A program made the translations under genes and the position numbers. From a bacterium (GTDB lineage: Bacteria > Patescibacteriota > Gracilibacteria > UBA1369 > GCA-2718715): a DNA stretch of 12,991 nucleotides. The DNA is taken from positions 1 to 12,991 of the forward strand of contig JAUHYY010000020.1 of the NCBI GenBank assembly GCA_030426295.1, in the 5' to 3' direction. Positions 12,235 through 12,991 of this stretch are shown here, piece by piece. How positions within the stretch are numbered: position 1 is the stretch's first letter; the number at the start of each line of letters is the position of its first letter. The notes beneath the pieces are model-generated. The model made no database searches. It saw nothing but the letters and a program-made list of their open reading frames with translations, and was not told the DNA's origin.

Positions 12235-12441
12235 ATGAGGCTTGAGGCAATCAAAAACCACTTGACGAAAATAGCGATCATATCGCCTATACTCTTGATG
12301 TTAATACTCATCATTGTAAGCATAGCCTTTATTAATCAACAGCAAACGATAATCTACGATACTGATGACATCGAGATTGTTGAGGTTAGACTCCCTTCTG
12401 TCGACCTTGCAAAGTATAAGCTCCTTGATAAAATAAATTAG
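12235..12441 (+). CDS. Small single-helix membrane protein in the PilP position
   Basis: A 68-residue protein not recognised from sequence. It has a basic start (MRLEAIKNHLTK), a hydrophobic helix at about 13-33 (IAIISPILLMLILIIVSIAF) and an outer tail of about 35 residues that is acidic then short (YDTDDIEIVEVRLPSVDL). It starts two bases after the pilO stop, in the place where pilP is found in many pilus operons, but it lacks the beta domain and lipobox of PilP. A role as a small partner of PilO is plausible by position only. It could also regulate the pilin gene or be dispensable. Confidence 0.6.
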   Translation: MRLEAIKNHLTKIAIISPILLMLILIIVSIAFINQQQTIIYDTDDIEIVEVRLPSVDLAKYKLLDKIN

Positions 12442-12454
12442 ACAAAATTATTTT
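12425..12454 (+). promoter_or_regulatory. Possible internal promoter for the major pilin gene
   Basis: TTGATA at 12425-12430 (5 of 6) and TATTTT at 12449-12454 (4 of 6) are 18 bases apart. The predicted start near 12461 leaves about 12 bases before the pilin ATG. Extra pilin transcription would fit the need for many subunits, but the -10 is weak and the region is AT-rich, so chance is a real alternative. Confidence 0.3.
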
Positions 12455-12472
12455 TATTTAAAACTTTTACAA

Positions 12473-12910
12473 ATGAATAAAAAAGGTTTCACATTGATTG
12501 AAGTACTTTTGGTTATTGTAATTATTGCGATCCTTGCTGGTATCGTTCTAGTTGCTGTTAATCCAGGTAGACAAGTATCTCAAGCAAACAATGCTCAAAG
12601 AAGATCAGACGTTAACGCGATCTTAAGTGCTGTTCATCAGTACGCAATTGATAACAGAGGATCTCTTCCTTCTGGAATCACAACTACAGCTACTGTAGTA
12701 GGTAGCGGATCAGGTCAAATTGATATTTGTTCTGACATCGTAGCAGACTACATCGCTGCTCTACCATTCGATCCAACAGCTTCAGGTGGTGCATACACTG
12801 ATTGTAGTTCTTACAATACAGGTTATACAATCGCTACAGATGCAGACAACCGTGTAACAGTTGCTGCTCCTTCAGCTGAATTATCTGAAACAATTTCAGT
12901 TACTAGATAA
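12473..12910 (+). CDS. pilA: Major type IV pilin
   Basis: A 145-residue prepilin. The leader MNKKG precedes FTLIEVLLVIVIIAILAGIV with Glu at mature position 5 and the canonical Gly before the cleavage site. The helix continues through NPGRQVSQANNAQRRSD and NAILSAVHQYAIDNRG, a form I associate with Patescibacteria pilins. The globular part holds two cysteines (86 and 111), likely a disulfide closing a loop of 24 residues, and C-terminal beta strands ending ETISVTR. Ile, Asn and Asp codons ending in C are frequent, in keeping with high expression. It is last in the operon, 31 bases after the small gene, and is followed by a strong terminator. Being the most typical pilin here, it is taken as the main shaft subunit. 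Confidence 0.92.
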   Translation: MNKKGFTLIEVLLVIVIIAILAGIVLVAVNPGRQVSQANNAQRRSDVNAILSAVHQYAIDNRGSLPSGITTTATVVGSGSGQIDICSDIVADYIAALPFDPTASGGAYTDCSSYNTGYTIATDADNRVTVAAPSAELSETISVTR

Positions 12911-12933
12911 TTTTTCTTACAGTTAAAACAACC

Positions 12934-12962
12934 AAAAGCTGGCCTACTCGGCCAGCTTTTTT
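12934..12962 (+). terminator. Intrinsic terminator of the pilus operon
   Basis: An 11-base-pair perfect stem AAAAGCTGGCC (12934-12944) / GGCCAGCTTTT (12950-12960), with loop TACTC, ends in T6 at 12957-12962. It lies 23 bases after the pilin stop codon and would end the ~8.9 kb operon. Confidence 0.92.
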
Positions 12963-12991
12963 GTATGTCTGTCTAGTAATTCTGGGTAGTC

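Noticed and set aside
12963..12991. Start of another gene after the operon terminator
   Set aside because: Only 29 bases remain and no start or motif is visible.

Overview
Most of this window (about 790-12991) is an AT-rich stretch from a bacterium that uses TGA as a stop codon, starts almost every gene without a Shine-Dalgarno sequence, and carries a compact type IV pilus (T4P) operon. The major pilin (mature start FTLIEVLLV, then an NPGRQVSQANNAQRR segment), the small gene set and the lack of Shine-Dalgarno sites suggest a member of the Candidate Phyla Radiation (Patescibacteria). This is an inference from family knowledge, not a proven assignment. The first ~780 bases differ: they are GC-rich, carry a partial NhaA-type Na+/H+ antiporter with a proper GGAG ribosome binding site, and are either horizontally acquired or an assembly join to another organism.

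Layout. 1-616 (minus): 5' part of nhaA. 617-1054: non-coding, containing the composition break, two 14-bp palindromic repeats with a compensatory base change, and a 77-nt element that can fold like a cloverleaf. 1055-1702 (minus): OmpR-type regulator with a receiver domain that has lost its phosphorylation residues. 1830-3119 (plus): tRNA-Ser(UGA), a five-helix membrane protein, a PsiE-family membrane protein overlapping it, then tRNA-Ser(GCU) and a terminator. 3197-3922 (minus): an orphan membrane-anchored extracytoplasmic protein with its own terminator, transcribed divergently from the pilus operon. 3923-4082: shared divergent promoter region with two inverted repeats. 4083-12962 (plus): the pilus operon, ending in a strong intrinsic terminator.

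Pilus operon. PilB (assembly ATPase) and PilC (membrane platform) are followed by four minor pilin-like proteins whose features and order match the GspH-I-J-K / FimU-PilV-PilW-PilX tip complex. Next come a single-chain PilM-PilN fusion, PilO, a small one-helix protein in the place usually held by PilP, and the major pilin. Most genes overlap or abut by a few bases, so translational coupling is likely. The second minor pilin is a 613-residue protein in which a pilin stalk carries a seven-repeat LVIVD-type beta-propeller and a further beta-rich domain. It is a strong candidate for a built-in tip adhesin and is the most novel part of the window. No prepilin peptidase (PilD), retraction ATPase (PilT) or secretin (PilQ) gene lies in this window.
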